6,566 nucleotides of DNA from Phycisphaerae bacterium (GTDB lineage: Bacteria; Planctomycetota; Phycisphaerae; WQYP01), in the NCBI GenBank assembly GCA_013044065.1, contig JABEVA010000255.1:1-6566 (forward strand), given 5' to 3'. The number at the start of each line of letters is the position of its first letter. The stretch's first letter is position 1. The translations under genes and the position numbers were made by a program. Under the pieces are notes generated by a model, which made no database searches, was not told the DNA's origin, and saw only the letters and a program-made list of their open reading frames with translations. This document shows, in pieces, positions 6,508 to 6,566 of the stretch.

Positions 6508-6566
6508 CCGCCGGCGGCTGATCCCATTGTTGGCCGGTCAGCGGGAGAAAAGTTATTAACGGATGC

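Noticed and set aside
6114..6527. 137-residue minus-strand ORF across the permease 3' end and tail
   Set aside because: It overlaps a well-supported permease gene by more than 200 bases, is low-complexity (Arg/His/Ala-rich) and shows no domain; it is a shadow of GC-rich coding sequence.
6508..6542. CCGCCGGCGG palindrome and GCTGA/TCAGC pair as a second terminator
   Set aside because: No T-run follows either structure, and such GC-rich palindromes are common by chance in this sequence.
6543..6566. Possible start of a further plus-strand gene (GGGAG then ATG at 6563)
   Set aside because: The ribosome-like sequence is about 15 bases from the ATG, too far, and only one full codon lies inside the window.

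Overview
The window carries two divergent sugar-transport units of a bacterium. The left unit is a single minus-strand gene for a 12-TM MFS permease of the GPH (sugar:cation symporter) type. The right unit is a plus-strand three-gene operon for a ribose/galactose/xylose-class ABC importer: lipoprotein solute-binding protein, double-NBD ATPase and BPD_transp_2 permease. The lipobox implies a bacterial cell envelope. The protein style and the ISAzo13-type transposase relic are reminiscent of the Planctomycetes/PVC group, but that is a low-confidence impression and no marker gene is present.

Layout: 1-117, possible 3' end of a plus-strand gene; 84-106, perfect 9-bp hairpin 3' of the MFS gene; 122-1639 (-), MFS permease; 1640-2528, about 890 bp without an intact gene, holding the MFS promoter candidate, two minimal start-stop ORFs and, at about 1960-2425, a decayed internal fragment of an ISAzo13-family transposase (minus strand, at least three frameshifts plus an in-frame stop); 2529-3521 (+), solute-binding lipoprotein; 3501-3543, perfect 10-bp inverted repeat across its stop codon; 3631-5232 (+), ATPase; 5229-6323 (+), permease, joined to the ATPase by an ATGA overlap; 6324-6566, non-coding tail with a terminator-like structure ending in T6.

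How it works together: the lipoprotein would capture a sugar or sugar-like ligand outside the cytoplasmic membrane and deliver it to a permease homodimer driven by the double ATPase. The MFS protein would take up a related sugar, or a glycoside, by ion coupling. The substrate cannot be read from sequence: the binding-protein pocket resembles the RbsB class but is not identical to it, and no kinase, isomerase, glycosidase or regulator gene lies in the window.

I see no clear sign of a wholly new system. The points most worth a second look are the transposase relic lying where the operon promoter should be, the stem-loop at the end of the binding-protein gene, and the paired degeneracy of one ATP site in the ATPase.
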